DNA of 64,000 bases from an uncultured Exiguobacterium sp. (GTDB lineage Bacteria; Bacillota; Bacilli; Exiguobacteriales; Exiguobacteriaceae): assembly GCA_913775715.1 (NCBI GenBank), contig CAJYMC010000004.1, positions 62,001 to 126,000 on the forward strand, in the 5' to 3' direction. Made by a program: the position numbers and the translations under genes. Under the pieces are notes generated by a model. It ran no database searches, had not been told where the DNA came from, and worked only from the letters and a program-made list of their open reading frames with translations. Below, one piece after another: positions 8,386-17,079 of the stretch (within the stretch, counting starts at the first letter, position 1; the number at the start of each line of letters is the position of its first letter).

Positions 8386-9033
8386 TTAAAAAGCAAACGC
8401 GACGAGTGCCGCGATCGTCCATGGCAAGATCAAGTTGTCGAGATCGCGATATGAGATGGCTTCGATCAAGGCTGCGATGTTCGCAAGCAAGAAGCCATAA
8501 CTGACAGCGAGCCAAACCGGTTGTCCATAAAACAAGAACGTCACGGTCAACACGAGGAATGACGCCAAAAACAGGGCGATACTTCCTTCAAAGGATCGTT
8601 TCGTCTCACCACGGACGTAAAACGTCTTTCCATAGCGTTTTCCGACGAGAGCCGCGAGACCGTCGCCCCAAGCAAGCACCATGCTTCCCGCAACAAGCGC
8701 CATCGGCTGTCGCTCGAAGAAGAACAGGACGAGTCCGGCTAATGCGAGCGGATAATAGACGGTTCCGTAAGAAGGACGATCGACATCGTGCATCTGACCG
8801 ATTCCTTTTCGTAGTGTCACTAGATTCACGACAGCAAAGAATAACAACGGTACGATCGCAACGTACCAGTGATCAAGCCATAGTAGCGCAAGAAAGACCC
8901 AGTGACCGACAGCAATATGAATCCATTTCCGAACCGTCTCGGGAGAAAAGCCGAAACGGCGTCCAATGAATTCAAGAATGACGAGAATGACGCCGACGAT
9001 GCCAATCGTACCAATGGCAGCAAACCATTCCAT
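8386..9033 (-). CDS. Polyprenol/diacylglycerol kinase-like (SEC59/DGK1/phytol kinase) membrane protein
   Basis: 215 residues from the ATG preceded by GAAAGGGGGAAT. About six or seven membrane helices. FSPETVRKWIHIAVGHWVF near the N-terminus, and LAWGDGLAALVGKRYGK with the following RSFEGSIALFLASF, match the CTP-dependent dolichol/phytol kinase and CDP-diglyceride synthetase-like superfamily (CTP_transf_1). Members phosphorylate prenols or diacylglycerol using CTP. The bacterial substrate is unknown. It ends four bases from the convergent TPR gene, with no clear terminator between them. Confidence 0.82.
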   Translation of the reverse strand: MEWFAAIGTIGIVGVILVILEFIGRRFGFSPETVRKWIHIAVGHWVFLALLWLDHWYVAIVPLLFFAVVNLVTLRKGIGQMHDVDRPSYGTVYYPLALAGLVLFFFERQPMALVAGSMVLAWGDGLAALVGKRYGKTFYVRGETKRSFEGSIALFLASFLVLTVTFLFYGQPVWLAVSYGFLLANIAALIEAISYRDLDNLILPWTIAALVAFAF

Positions 9034-9144
9034 CGCGATTCCCCCTTTCCTATTATTGTACGTTGTTTTAGTTGCCATTTGCCCTATTGAACCTTCATTT
9101 GATAACATAAGGTCAAATGACGTCCTAGAGAGGAAGTTTTGGAA

Positions 9145-9768
9145 ATGTATGATGCTCAAGCAGTCCAAACATTATCAAGTTGTCTGCAACGCCTGAACGA
9201 AGGGAAAGGGATTGAACCCCTCGTCGCAACAGAAGGAACGGAATTGCCAAAGGTCATCAATCGCTTGAAACAATTCGATCCATTGAAAAATGGTCTATCG
9301 ATCAACGAAATCGTTCATTTGGCAAATGCTCTAATCGGAGAACACATGTCGGCGACGACGATCCAGAACTGGACGAAACGTGAAGTTCGGGACATCATCG
9401 GCGTACCGCATCGTGGAAAGAAATACTCGATCAATCAAGCCGCTATCATCTACCTGCTGGACGATTTAAAACATCTTTTCTCGTTAGAAGAAACACGGGA
9501 ACTGCTGACGATCGTCTTCCAGAACCCGAATATCGATGAGGATGACTTAATCAGCCCGCTTAATTTTTATCTCGTCTATACGCAACATGCGGAAACAAGT
9601 GGACCGATTGAATTGACGGAGAAGCGCCTGAGACGCTCGCTCGAGCGCATTAACGCCTACCGCCCTGAAACCGTCCATGTCCTACAACTGTGTCTCTATG
9701 CCCGTCGTGTGTCTCATTTGACGCACGAAGCGAAACAACGCCTCCATCATGTCCTCCAAACGACATGA
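9145..9768 (+). CDS. DUF1836 family protein, MerR-like DNA-binding N-terminus
   Basis: 207 residues. ATG 9145 is preferred to TTG 9139 because AGGAAG (9131-9136) leaves an eight-base spacer to it. The central block (INEIVHLANALIGEHMSATT followed by IQNWTKREVRD) and GKKYSINQAAIIYLLDDLK are typical of DUF1836 proteins of Firmicutes. These have a winged-helix/MerR-like fold where the IQNWTKR segment acts as the recognition part. No regulated gene is known to me. It is divergent from the SEC59-like gene and closed by its own terminator. Confidence 0.8.
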   Translation: MYDAQAVQTLSSCLQRLNEGKGIEPLVATEGTELPKVINRLKQFDPLKNGLSINEIVHLANALIGEHMSATTIQNWTKREVRDIIGVPHRGKKYSINQAAIIYLLDDLKHLFSLEETRELLTIVFQNPNIDEDDLISPLNFYLVYTQHAETSGPIELTEKRLRRSLERINAYRPETVHVLQLCLYARRVSHLTHEAKQRLHHVLQTT

Positions 9769-9770
9769 TG

Positions 9771-9811
9771 AAAAAAAGATGCCATCCATGTCATGGAAGG
9801 CATCTTTTTTT
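9771..9811. terminator. Bidirectional terminator
   Basis: AAAAAAGATGCC and GGCATCTTTTTT with inner TCCATG/CATGGA pairs form a long stem with a bulged A on each side, serving both converging genes. Confidence 0.92.
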
Positions 9812-9813
9812 AT

Positions 9814-10290
9814 TTAGACGGCTGTCAGTGATTTATAGTGGACATTGTTCGTCAGACTTTTCAAGACAGAGAGTAGTTCGTACATCGAGAGTTTGTCCGC
9901 ATCCTTGACGAGACGGTACTCATCACCGTCTTGCAACAATTCCGCAACGACTTCTCCAGCTGCACTCCGTACGGAGAATTTTCCTTTTGTCAGGTCGAAG
10001 GAAATCGTGAACGTACCACGCTCATATACGTTGTACTCACATTTCTTCGAGAAGAGCGAAAACTTCTCACGCATTTGACCTACCTCTTGTCCATCATGGT
10101 TCATCACGACCCATTTCTTACATGTCGGAATGAACTTACCAAACGCTACCCCTCTACCTTCACCATTCATTACTTGAACACGACCGTTTTCGTCGTGTTG
10201 AACCGCACCAATCATTTGGTGCGCTTCATCATAAATCGCGGCATGACCTTGCGAAAAAACGCAACCCTGCACATAGACAACTTTGCGCAA
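9814..10290 (-). CDS. LURP-one/tubby C-terminal-like protein
   Basis: 158 residues from a TTG start. The leftward mRNA carries GAGGAG followed by eight bases and TTG, whereas the GTG at 10308 lies before the ribosome site. The protein is a run of short beta strands with recurrent G-x-x-hydrophobic turns (HAAIYDEAHQMIGAVQ, WVVMNHDGQEVGQMREK, GTFTISFDLTKGKFSVRSA), the pattern of LOR/tubby-like barrels (YxjI-like proteins in Bacilli). The biochemical role is not established; tubby-like folds elsewhere bind phospholipids. No signal peptide. Monocistronic. Confidence 0.7.
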   Translation of the reverse strand: MRKVVYVQGCVFSQGHAAIYDEAHQMIGAVQHDENGRVQVMNGEGRGVAFGKFIPTCKKWVVMNHDGQEVGQMREKFSLFSKKCEYNVYERGTFTISFDLTKGKFSVRSAAGEVVAELLQDGDEYRLVKDADKLSMYELLSVLKSLTNNVHYKSLTAV

Positions 10291-10461
10291 CAGAAATTCT
10301 CCTCTCACTGCTAAAACGTGCTGGTTTTTCGTCCCCAGTTTATTTAGACATCCTGTATAGTTTAACTTTCTTTATCTGTATGATATTTCGTTAACGAAAA
10401 TGATTATTGCACCGTTTCTCCAAATTGACAACCCCCTTTTGTCGACAATCATTCGACATGT

Positions 10462-10989
10462 TCAATGCAGGTTCATCTCCTTTGCGAATGCAAGCAATTC
10501 TTCCCGATCGATGAGGCGAATCTGATTTGGTTCTGCCAGTTGATATGCGGCTTCCGTAAAGGTCGAATTCGTAACGACCCATCCCTCGTCCATTCCATAG
10601 AATGGAACCGAGGCAGCGACTTGTTGAACCGCTTCGAGCCCTACAGCCGCACTATATCGCTTTGCCTGGATGGCAATCTTATACCCTCGTTCATCCTCTA
10701 TCAATAAATCTGCTCCGAAGTCGCGTGAAGCGGGTGTCAACTCGACACGATATCCTGCTGTTTCAAACAAATCGGCAAGCCATTCTTCAAATTCTCGTCC
10801 TTCCATTCGATCGAGTCGTTTTTCAAGCGACGGCGTTAAAATGGACAAAAGAAGAAAAAGGATACACCCTACTATACTGATGACTAAGATTAAAGGTTCC
10901 CAAGAACTCGAAAAAAAATAAGTTCCGAAAATTCCTATCATTGCAAACAAAGCTGCTAGTAACAATCGTTTTCGTTTCAATCGTTTCAT
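10462..10989 (-). CDS. Membrane-anchored Mrr_cat (restriction-endonuclease-like) protein
   Basis: 175 residues. A basic N-terminus is followed by two membrane helices (about residues 9-27 and 32-52). The cytoplasmic part is a PD-(D/E)xK nuclease domain of Mrr_cat type: Glu near 66-69 (REFEEWLADLF), Asp90 (SRDFGADLLIE) and the Gln-x-Lys variant at 108-110 (IAIQAKRY). The catalytic set looks intact. Homologues in Bacilli occur as single genes without a methylase, so a classical restriction role is unlikely; repair or defence against modified DNA are guesses. Alternative: a structural, inactive domain. Confidence 0.78.
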   Translation of the reverse strand: MKRLKRKRLLLAALFAMIGIFGTYFFSSSWEPLILVISIVGCILFLLLSILTPSLEKRLDRMEGREFEEWLADLFETAGYRVELTPASRDFGADLLIEDERGYKIAIQAKRYSAAVGLEAVQQVAASVPFYGMDEGWVVTNSTFTEAAYQLAEPNQIRLIDREELLAFAKEMNLH

Positions 10990-11151
10990 CCTGCTTTTCC
11001 CCTCTACTTTGTCATGACCTTTTTTTCACTATACTAAAATTCTTCGTTGGTTGCTTCCTTCGACAGGAAACACGACTCGTCTTGCAGAAGTAAGCTAACG
11101 AGGAAAGACTGTCTTAAAATCCATGGTCGAAGACCAGTCAGGAGGTAGCTC

Positions 11152-13287
11152 ATGGCAGAACATTCATCCCCTTCATCGCTCCGAGTCATCCATTCGACGT
11201 TGCGTGCTATGAAAGACCCCGCACTTCTTGTCGATGCAAATGGAAAGATTCAATTTCATAATGACGCGTTTCAACACCAGTTCATGACCGCTCCAAACAT
11301 CCAAACGATTCAAGAACTTTTTTCGATCACGGATGATTTGTTTCCGCTCCAAAAGGAAACCGTCATTTCGACGACACATCAGTTAACAGTCACAGCGATT
11401 GAAGAGACGGACTACTTTCTTGTCCATGTCGCTTCTCTGAAAATAGAAGACTTATTCGATTCGACGCTTGATGCCGCCTTATTCATCACGGATGCGGAGT
11501 TTCGGATTCAAGCATGTAACGAAATAGCCAGTACCTTATTCCGATTTGATCATGCTGAAGACATCATCGGTCTCCAGCCGACGATTCTACACGACGCAAA
11601 GGAAGTCGCTACCCGCCGTCAACATCTGGACCAACTCAATTTAAAAGACTTATCGGATGCGCAGCTCTTTTTACTTCATGGACGGGAAGCGGAAAACGAA
11701 TGGACATACCATCGTTTGGATGGCTCAACGTTTCATGGACGTCTTTATATGACACGTTTGCCAAACGATACGTACTTCCTGCTCATTCAGGACATCACGA
11801 CGCAAAAACAAATCGAATGGCACCTGACGAAAAGTGAACGCCGCTTCCGGCTCTTCTCGGAATCCGTCGTTGAGGCCGTTATTTTTCATGACCATGGCAT
11901 CATCATCGATGCCAACCGAGCAGCAGAGGTCATCTTCCGGACAAAGCTTGAGAAGATGAAAGGGAAAATGACGCTTGAGTTGATCCATCCGGATCATCAT
12001 GCGCGTGTCTTGCAACGGATCGAGGAGCATCGAGAAGAACCTTACGAAGTCCTCGGTCAACGTGCCGACGGAACTTCTGTCGAAATCGAAGTCTTTCCGC
12101 GCGAAATCATCTACAACAATATCCGGATGCGCGTTGCTGTCGTTCGGGATATCACCGAACGGAAGAAAATCGAGAAAATGCTCGAACGCGAAAAAAATGC
12201 CATCATGCGCCAACGTGACATCACGCAATCGATTCTTCAAGCCTCTAACGAAGGATTTCTGCTGACGGAAGAGGATGGAAGTTTCATCTTCATGAACGTC
12301 AAAGCGCGCAAGTTACTTGATGTACCCGGGATTGCGCCAAGTAAAATTCAAGAACGGATCAGCTTGATTCCGAACCTTGATTTGAATACCCGATTCGATA
12401 TGCTGCGACAAGTCGAAGAATTATTAGCAGGAAAACATTCTGAACTATCGTTTCGTTTCACGTTACAGCGACCAAACGAATCGAGTCCGCTTTATTTTGA
12501 ATTTTATGCGACGGCGATCAAGAAGGAGAAGAGTCGGATTTCTCGTCATGGTTTCTTATTTGTTTTCCGTGACCGGACAGAGGAAGCAAAGATGGATCAA
12601 GTCAAGGATGAACTCGTCAGTACCGTGTCACACGAGTTACGGACGCCACTCTCATCGATTCTCGGGTATATGGAATTACTTCGCTACCGGGAGCAACCGG
12701 CGGATAAAATCAAACGTTATGTGGAAATCGTACACGAAGAGACAAAACGACTGACGACGCTGTTGAATGAGTTTTTAGACATTCAGCGTCTAGAGGGTGG
12801 CAAACAGGAGTATACCTTTACCTCGTTCTCGTTACGCGCCCTTCTCGCATCGACCGTCGATGCCTATGGGGAAACCGTCGAGACGCACCGGATTGATCTA
12901 GAACTGCCAGAAGATCCTGTTGTGATTTTCGCGGACGAGCACAAAATCAAACAAGTCATGTTGAACTTACTTTCGAATGCCATCAAATACTCTCCGCAGG
13001 CGAATCAGATCCAGGTCCGTCTCTCGGCAAGCGAAGAGCAAGCGACATTCTCCGTGACTGATCACGGACTGGGTATTCCACAAAACGCATTTGAAAAGCT
13101 ATTTACGAAATTTTACCGGGTCGATAACTCCGACATCCGGAAAATCGGCGGTACCGGTCTCGGTCTTGCCATCTGTAAGGAAATCATCGAATCGCACGGC
13201 GGAGCGATTTCAGTTGAATCAGAAATCAATGATGGTTCGACGTTCACCGTCGTCCTCGAACGCGACCCAAGAAAGGAATGGAATTGA
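11152..13287 (+). CDS. Soluble multi-PAS sensor histidine kinase
   Basis: 711 residues without membrane segments, so the signal is cytosolic. At least three, probably four, PAS-like modules fill residues 10-470; clear ones start near VVEAVIFHDHGIIIDANRAA and NEGFLLTEEDGSFIFMNVK. The HisKA box has His494 (TVSHELRTPLSS), followed by the ATP-binding N (NLLSNAIKYS), G1 (DHGLGIP) and G2 (GGTGLGLAIC) motifs. ATG follows CAGGAGG. No response regulator is adjacent. Instead its stop codon TGA overlaps the ATG of an SDR-type reductase, suggesting co-expression. Confidence 0.92.
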   Translation: MAEHSSPSSLRVIHSTLRAMKDPALLVDANGKIQFHNDAFQHQFMTAPNIQTIQELFSITDDLFPLQKETVISTTHQLTVTAIEETDYFLVHVASLKIEDLFDSTLDAALFITDAEFRIQACNEIASTLFRFDHAEDIIGLQPTILHDAKEVATRRQHLDQLNLKDLSDAQLFLLHGREAENEWTYHRLDGSTFHGRLYMTRLPNDTYFLLIQDITTQKQIEWHLTKSERRFRLFSESVVEAVIFHDHGIIIDANRAAEVIFRTKLEKMKGKMTLELIHPDHHARVLQRIEEHREEPYEVLGQRADGTSVEIEVFPREIIYNNIRMRVAVVRDITERKKIEKMLEREKNAIMRQRDITQSILQASNEGFLLTEEDGSFIFMNVKARKLLDVPGIAPSKIQERISLIPNLDLNTRFDMLRQVEELLAGKHSELSFRFTLQRPNESSPLYFEFYATAIKKEKSRISRHGFLFVFRDRTEEAKMDQVKDELVSTVSHELRTPLSSILGYMELLRYREQPADKIKRYVEIVHEETKRLTTLLNEFLDIQRLEGGKQEYTFTSFSLRALLASTVDAYGETVETHRIDLELPEDPVVIFADEHKIKQVMLNLLSNAIKYSPQANQIQVRLSASEEQATFSVTDHGLGIPQNAFEKLFTKFYRVDNSDIRKIGGTGLGLAICKEIIESHGGAISVESEINDGSTFTVVLERDPRKEWN

Positions 13288-14351
13288 TGCGGACCTATTT
13301 CATGACAGGTTTTCCCGGCTTTTTAGCGACGAAACTAATTGAACAACTGGCACGTGTACCGGATCAAATCGCTTGTTTTCATTTGCTTCATTTATCGTCA
13401 GAGCGAAATGCAGCTATTAAGCGGCGCAATGACCTTTTAGAACGTACATCTTTACGACCGGAACAACTCGTGCTACACGAAGGTGATATCACGGTCGAAC
13501 AACTTGCTTTGTCATCCGATACACGGATGACCTTGCAACAGGATGTCACACATATCTTCCATCTTGCGGCGCTATATGATTTGGCTACGGCCTATGAACC
13601 TGCCTTTCGGATCAATGTCATCGGTACCGCGAACGTGACACAGTTCGCCCATACGTGCCGTGCTTTAGAACGCTACATCTACTTCAGTACAGCGTATGTC
13701 TCCGGTCTGCGCTCCGGAACGATTTTTGAAGAGGAGTTACAGGCAAGTCATTTTAAAAATGCTTACGAAGAAACGAAATACCTCGCCGAAGTGCGCTTAC
13801 GTAAAGAACTCGGAACGATTCCCTATACAATCATCCGCCCTGGCATCGTCGTCGGACATTCTGAAACAGGTGAAACTCCGAAATGGGATGGCGTTTATTT
13901 CGTTTTGAACGCGATGCGCCTCCTGCAATCCTTTGCTCCTCTTCCGTATCCCGGTCGAGCGAACGCGCTCGTCAATCTCGTGCCGTATGATTATGTCATT
14001 GAAGCGACTGCTTATCTCAGTCATGCACCCGTCGGAAAAAACAAGACCTATCACCTGACGGATCCCTTTCCACATGGTGCGCGCGCGATTTTCGAGATGT
14101 TACACGTCGCCTATTATGGACGTTACCCGCGTGGTATCGTACCATTTCGGCTCGTCAGTACGGCGGTGACTCCCGCCGTCGCAAAACGGCTCCAGATGCA
14201 ACGTCAGACACTCGATTATTTCATCCATCCCGTTCAATACGATACGACACAGGCCTTACGTGATTTACGAGATACCGGAATCATTTGTCCGGACCTAACA
14301 GAAACGATGCCTCGGCTCGTCCAGTATTACCAAACGCACGCGACACTCTAA
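13287..14351 (+). CDS. Extended SDR / thioester-reductase-like NAD(P)-dependent protein
   Basis: 354 residues from ATG 13287, which shares a base with the stop codon of the kinase (TGATG); GAAAGGAA ends eight bases before it. The N-terminal nucleotide loop is MTGFPGFLATKL, and the catalytic pair is Tyr-x3-Lys in NAYEETKYLAE near residue 158, with a Ser/Thr-rich YFSTAYVSGL strand before it. The layout matches the NAD_binding_4 (male-sterility/thioester reductase) branch of extended SDRs, which reduce fatty-acyl or carrier-bound thioesters or epimerise sugars. The substrate is unknown. Coupling to a sensor kinase is unusual. Confidence 0.85.
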   Translation: MRTYFMTGFPGFLATKLIEQLARVPDQIACFHLLHLSSERNAAIKRRNDLLERTSLRPEQLVLHEGDITVEQLALSSDTRMTLQQDVTHIFHLAALYDLATAYEPAFRINVIGTANVTQFAHTCRALERYIYFSTAYVSGLRSGTIFEEELQASHFKNAYEETKYLAEVRLRKELGTIPYTIIRPGIVVGHSETGETPKWDGVYFVLNAMRLLQSFAPLPYPGRANALVNLVPYDYVIEATAYLSHAPVGKNKTYHLTDPFPHGARAIFEMLHVAYYGRYPRGIVPFRLVSTAVTPAVAKRLQMQRQTLDYFIHPVQYDTTQALRDLRDTGIICPDLTETMPRLVQYYQTHATL

Positions 14352-14398
14352 AAAAGTCCAATCGCTCTTCCGCAACGGAAGTCGATTGGACTTTTTTT
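14351..14398. terminator. Bidirectional terminator
   Basis: AAAAAGTCCAATCG pairs with CGATTGGACTTTTT, with an inner CTTCCG/CGGAAG stem, between the SDR gene and the converging ktrB. Confidence 0.93.
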
Positions 14399-14403
14399 CT
14401 CGG

Positions 14404-15795
14404 TTACCCGATCAACATATTTTCTTTTGGATAACGAATCGTCCGATCTCGTTGTGCCGCAAACGTGAACAGAATCGTCAAGGATCCAACACGTCCGAGC
14501 AGCATCATGAACATGATCAAGAACTTCCCAAAGCTGTTCAACTCTGGTGTCACATTCAATGATAGACCGACCGTCCCGAATGCGGAGACGGTCTCAAAGA
14601 ACAGACCGATGAACGAGAGGTTCGGTTGACTCAACGCAAGGAGCGTCGTGATCAAAGCGATGAATAACAAACTGAAGACAGCAATCGCATACGCTTTTTG
14701 GATCGCCTGTGCTTGAACCGTCCGTCGCATCAGAACGGTCTCACGCTGTCCGCGTAGATACGTCCAGACATTCTTTAAGATGACCGCTGCCGTCGTGACC
14801 TTGATCCCAGAGCCCGTCGATGCGGAACCTGCTCCAATATACATCAGGACCATCATCAATCCGATCGAAAGCGGCACCATCGTCGTTAAGTCGATCGTTT
14901 GGAATCCAGCCGTCCGTGTCGTGACGACTTGGAAGAATACGATATGGAGCGCATGAAAGAACGACTCGTCTCGCAATGAACCTAAGTGAGACACCCATTC
15001 ATAAAGCATCATCGCTAAGACGCCTAGTCCGTTGATGACAAGTAAAGACAGCACCATCAATTTCGAGTGCAGAGAGATTTTTTTAAAGCTTCGTTTTCCC
15101 GCAATATCCGCGATGACGGTAAAACCTAATCCACCAATCATCAAGAGGGCCGCGATTGTCAGGATAAACGTCGTATCTTGTTGGAAACCGATCAAGTTAT
15201 CGCCCCAAAGTGCGAATCCCGCATTGTTGAAGGCAGATACGGCGTGGAACAAACCGAAGTAAAGTGCTTTCCCCAAGCTGTATTTGTATTGGATGAACAA
15301 ATCAAGCGCAATCAAGAACATACCGACGACTTCGACAAGGACTGTCGTGACAATGATATTTCGAACAAGACGAATCGTCCCCCCTGGGCTATCGAGGTTG
15401 AACATCTCTTGGATGATGATGCGCTGACGAATCCCGATTTTTCGTCCCGTGACGCTCAGCAGGACGAGGGCAATCGTCATGAACCCGAGCCCCCCGACCT
15501 GAATCAAGAGCATCATGATAAGTTGACCGAGCAGATTAAAGGCTTCAGCGATATTAATCGTCGATAGACCCGTAACGGTTCCGGCAGAAGTCGCGACAAA
15601 TAAGCAATCAATGAAGGAGACATCTTGCCCCTCCTGTTGTGAAATGGGCAACCATAACAAAAAACCACCAAATAAAATGGTTAATGTGAACCCCGTCGCG
15701 ATGAAGCGTGCCGGTTTATCGAACAACTGATGGTACATCAATTCACCCACACGACCAAAACGCGCCAGTGGTGAACGTCTTTTATGCGAGAACAT
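14404..15795 (-). CDS. ktrB: KtrB/TrkH family potassium uptake membrane subunit
   Basis: 463 residues with four M1-P-M2 repeats. Selectivity-filter segments are visible in each: SAGTVTGLST, SAFNNAGFAL, TRTAGFQTID and SAFGTVGLSL, which supply the conserved glycines. It forms the membrane channel of a Ktr K+ uptake system and needs a cytosolic RCK subunit (KtrA or KtrC) for gating. No RCK gene is present in this window, so it resembles the unlinked KtrD/KtrC arrangement of B. subtilis. In Firmicutes such systems are commonly controlled by c-di-AMP, but no ydaO riboswitch is seen upstream. Confidence 0.92.
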   Translation of the reverse strand: MFSHKRRSPLARFGRVGELMYHQLFDKPARFIATGFTLTILFGGFLLWLPISQQEGQDVSFIDCLFVATSAGTVTGLSTINIAEAFNLLGQLIMMLLIQVGGLGFMTIALVLLSVTGRKIGIRQRIIIQEMFNLDSPGGTIRLVRNIIVTTVLVEVVGMFLIALDLFIQYKYSLGKALYFGLFHAVSAFNNAGFALWGDNLIGFQQDTTFILTIAALLMIGGLGFTVIADIAGKRSFKKISLHSKLMVLSLLVINGLGVLAMMLYEWVSHLGSLRDESFFHALHIVFFQVVTTRTAGFQTIDLTTMVPLSIGLMMVLMYIGAGSASTGSGIKVTTAAVILKNVWTYLRGQRETVLMRRTVQAQAIQKAYAIAVFSLLFIALITTLLALSQPNLSFIGLFFETVSAFGTVGLSLNVTPELNSFGKFLIMFMMLLGRVGSLTILFTFAAQRDRTIRYPKENMLIG

Positions 15796-15955
15796 CTTAC
15801 TCCCCCTAGATTTTTTTCAGACAGAATTGTCTTTATCATACTCCCTCGAATTAAGAAGTTCTATCGAAATATGCAATCGACTAAACGTTTTCTTATTTTT
15901 TTGGTAAACTAGATAAAAGTGGACGTGTAATCATTAAAGGAGGTTGAGGGAAACA

Positions 15956-16195
15956 GTGGACCCTAAGACGGCTGATCATTCGATTGAGGATGTCTGGCGA
16001 AGGCTGGAACGGCAATCACAATGGATGCCTGCGCAATTGTATTATCAATTTGAGGAACTCTTGTCACTACATTTGGAGCAACCGATTCTAAATGAATTGT
16101 ATCAAGTGTTAAAAAAATACGACGTACTGACCGATATAGAGCGTGACGAACGAAACGAAAGCATTCAAATGCTAATCGATGAAAACGGCGCTTGA
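15956..16195 (+). CDS. Small conserved-looking acidic protein, unknown function
   Basis: 79 residues, helical and acidic, with an IEDVWRRLERQSQWMPAQLY segment and a charged C-terminus. GTG 15956 is preferred: AAAGGAGG ends 12 bases before it, while an in-frame TTG at 15944 abuts the ribosome site and cannot be used. It is divergent from ktrB and followed by its own terminator before motA. I do not recognise it. The good ribosome site and helical composition argue that it is real. Confidence 0.65.
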   Translation: MDPKTADHSIEDVWRRLERQSQWMPAQLYYQFEELLSLHLEQPILNELYQVLKKYDVLTDIERDERNESIQMLIDENGA

Positions 16196-16215
16196 TTCTC
16201 GGTTTTTGGATTTCC

Positions 16216-16250
16216 GAGCAGAAGAAGTGTCTTCTGCTCTTTTATTTTTC
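16216..16250 (+). terminator. Terminator between the small gene and motA
   Basis: GAGCAGAAGA / TCTTCTGCTC is a perfect 10-bp stem with a 4-nt loop, then TTTTATTTTT. Confidence 0.9.
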
Positions 16251-16293
16251 GTTCTTATACGCATTACATACAGAAAGGTGGCACACATCAATC

Positions 16294-17079
16294 ATGGATA
16301 TCGTGTCGATAATCGGGATCATACTAGGTCTTATCACACTGATCGGAGGAATGATCTTAAAGGGTGCGCCTCCAGTCGCCCTACTTAACCCTGCAGCCCT
16401 CGTCATCATCTTTGTCGGGACAGCAGCTGCCATCATGATTTCCTTCCCGAAGGAAAGACTGAAGGCTTTACCAGCTCTTTTTAAAATCATCTTTTTCGAA
16501 CAAAAATTAATGACGAAACAAGTCCTACTGGGACAATTTCTGACACTCTCGACACAAGCCCGAAAAGAGGGGCTGTTATCATTAGAAGCTGCCTTAGAAG
16601 AAGTCGACAATGCGTTCATGAAACGTGGTGTCATGATGGTCATCGATGGACAGCCGTCTGAATACGTCGAGGACGTCATGACACGCGACCTCGAAAACAT
16701 GACAGAACGGCATCATGCCAATGCGAACATCTTCACGCAAGCTGGAACCTATGCTCCGACCCTCGGGGTTCTTGGTGCCGTCGTCGGTCTAGTCGCCGCC
16801 TTATCCGACCTGTCGGATATCGAAAAATTAGGTCATGCGATCTCCGGTGCCTTCATCGCGACGCTATTCGGGATTTTCACCGGATACGTGCTCTGGTTCC
16901 CATTCGCAACAAAACTAAAGCAAAAATCAGCAAACGAAATTCAGTTGTATGAAATGATGATCGAAGGTATTCTGTCAATCCAAAACGGTGAATCACCGAA
17001 AAACTTAGAAGATAAGCTACTCGTGTACCTGACACCGAAGGAGCGTGCGAACTATGAAGCGGAAAAAGAAGCCGCATGA
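16294..17079 (+). CDS. motA: Flagellar stator protein MotA
   Basis: 261 residues with four membrane helices: two at the N-terminus (IIGIILGLITLIGGM; LVIIFVGTAAAIMISFP) and two after a large cytoplasmic loop (LGVLGAVVGLVAAL; ISGAFIATLFGIFTGYVLWFP). The loop holds charged residues that contact FliG. ATG 16294 follows AGAAAGGTGG at 12 bases; in-frame upstream codons would run through the preceding terminator. It overlaps motB. Together they form the ion-driven torque unit, implying a motile cell; no other flagellar genes are nearby. Confidence 0.94.
   Translation: MDIVSIIGIILGLITLIGGMILKGAPPVALLNPAALVIIFVGTAAAIMISFPKERLKALPALFKIIFFEQKLMTKQVLLGQFLTLSTQARKEGLLSLEAALEEVDNAFMKRGVMMVIDGQPSEYVEDVMTRDLENMTERHHANANIFTQAGTYAPTLGVLGAVVGLVAALSDLSDIEKLGHAISGAFIATLFGIFTGYVLWFPFATKLKQKSANEIQLYEMMIEGILSIQNGESPKNLEDKLLVYLTPKERANYEAEKEAA

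Noticed and set aside
10462..10989. Restriction-modification system
   Set aside because: The Mrr-type domain has no methylase or specificity gene nearby and is membrane-anchored; neighbours are ordinary genes.
15819..15832. AGACAGAATTGTCT palindrome upstream of ktrB
   Set aside because: Only 5-bp arms around a non-symmetric centre and no second copy; too weak to call an operator.
15796..15955. Possible ydaO (c-di-AMP) riboswitch upstream of ktrB
   Set aside because: The spacer is too short and shows none of the aptamer's conserved stems.
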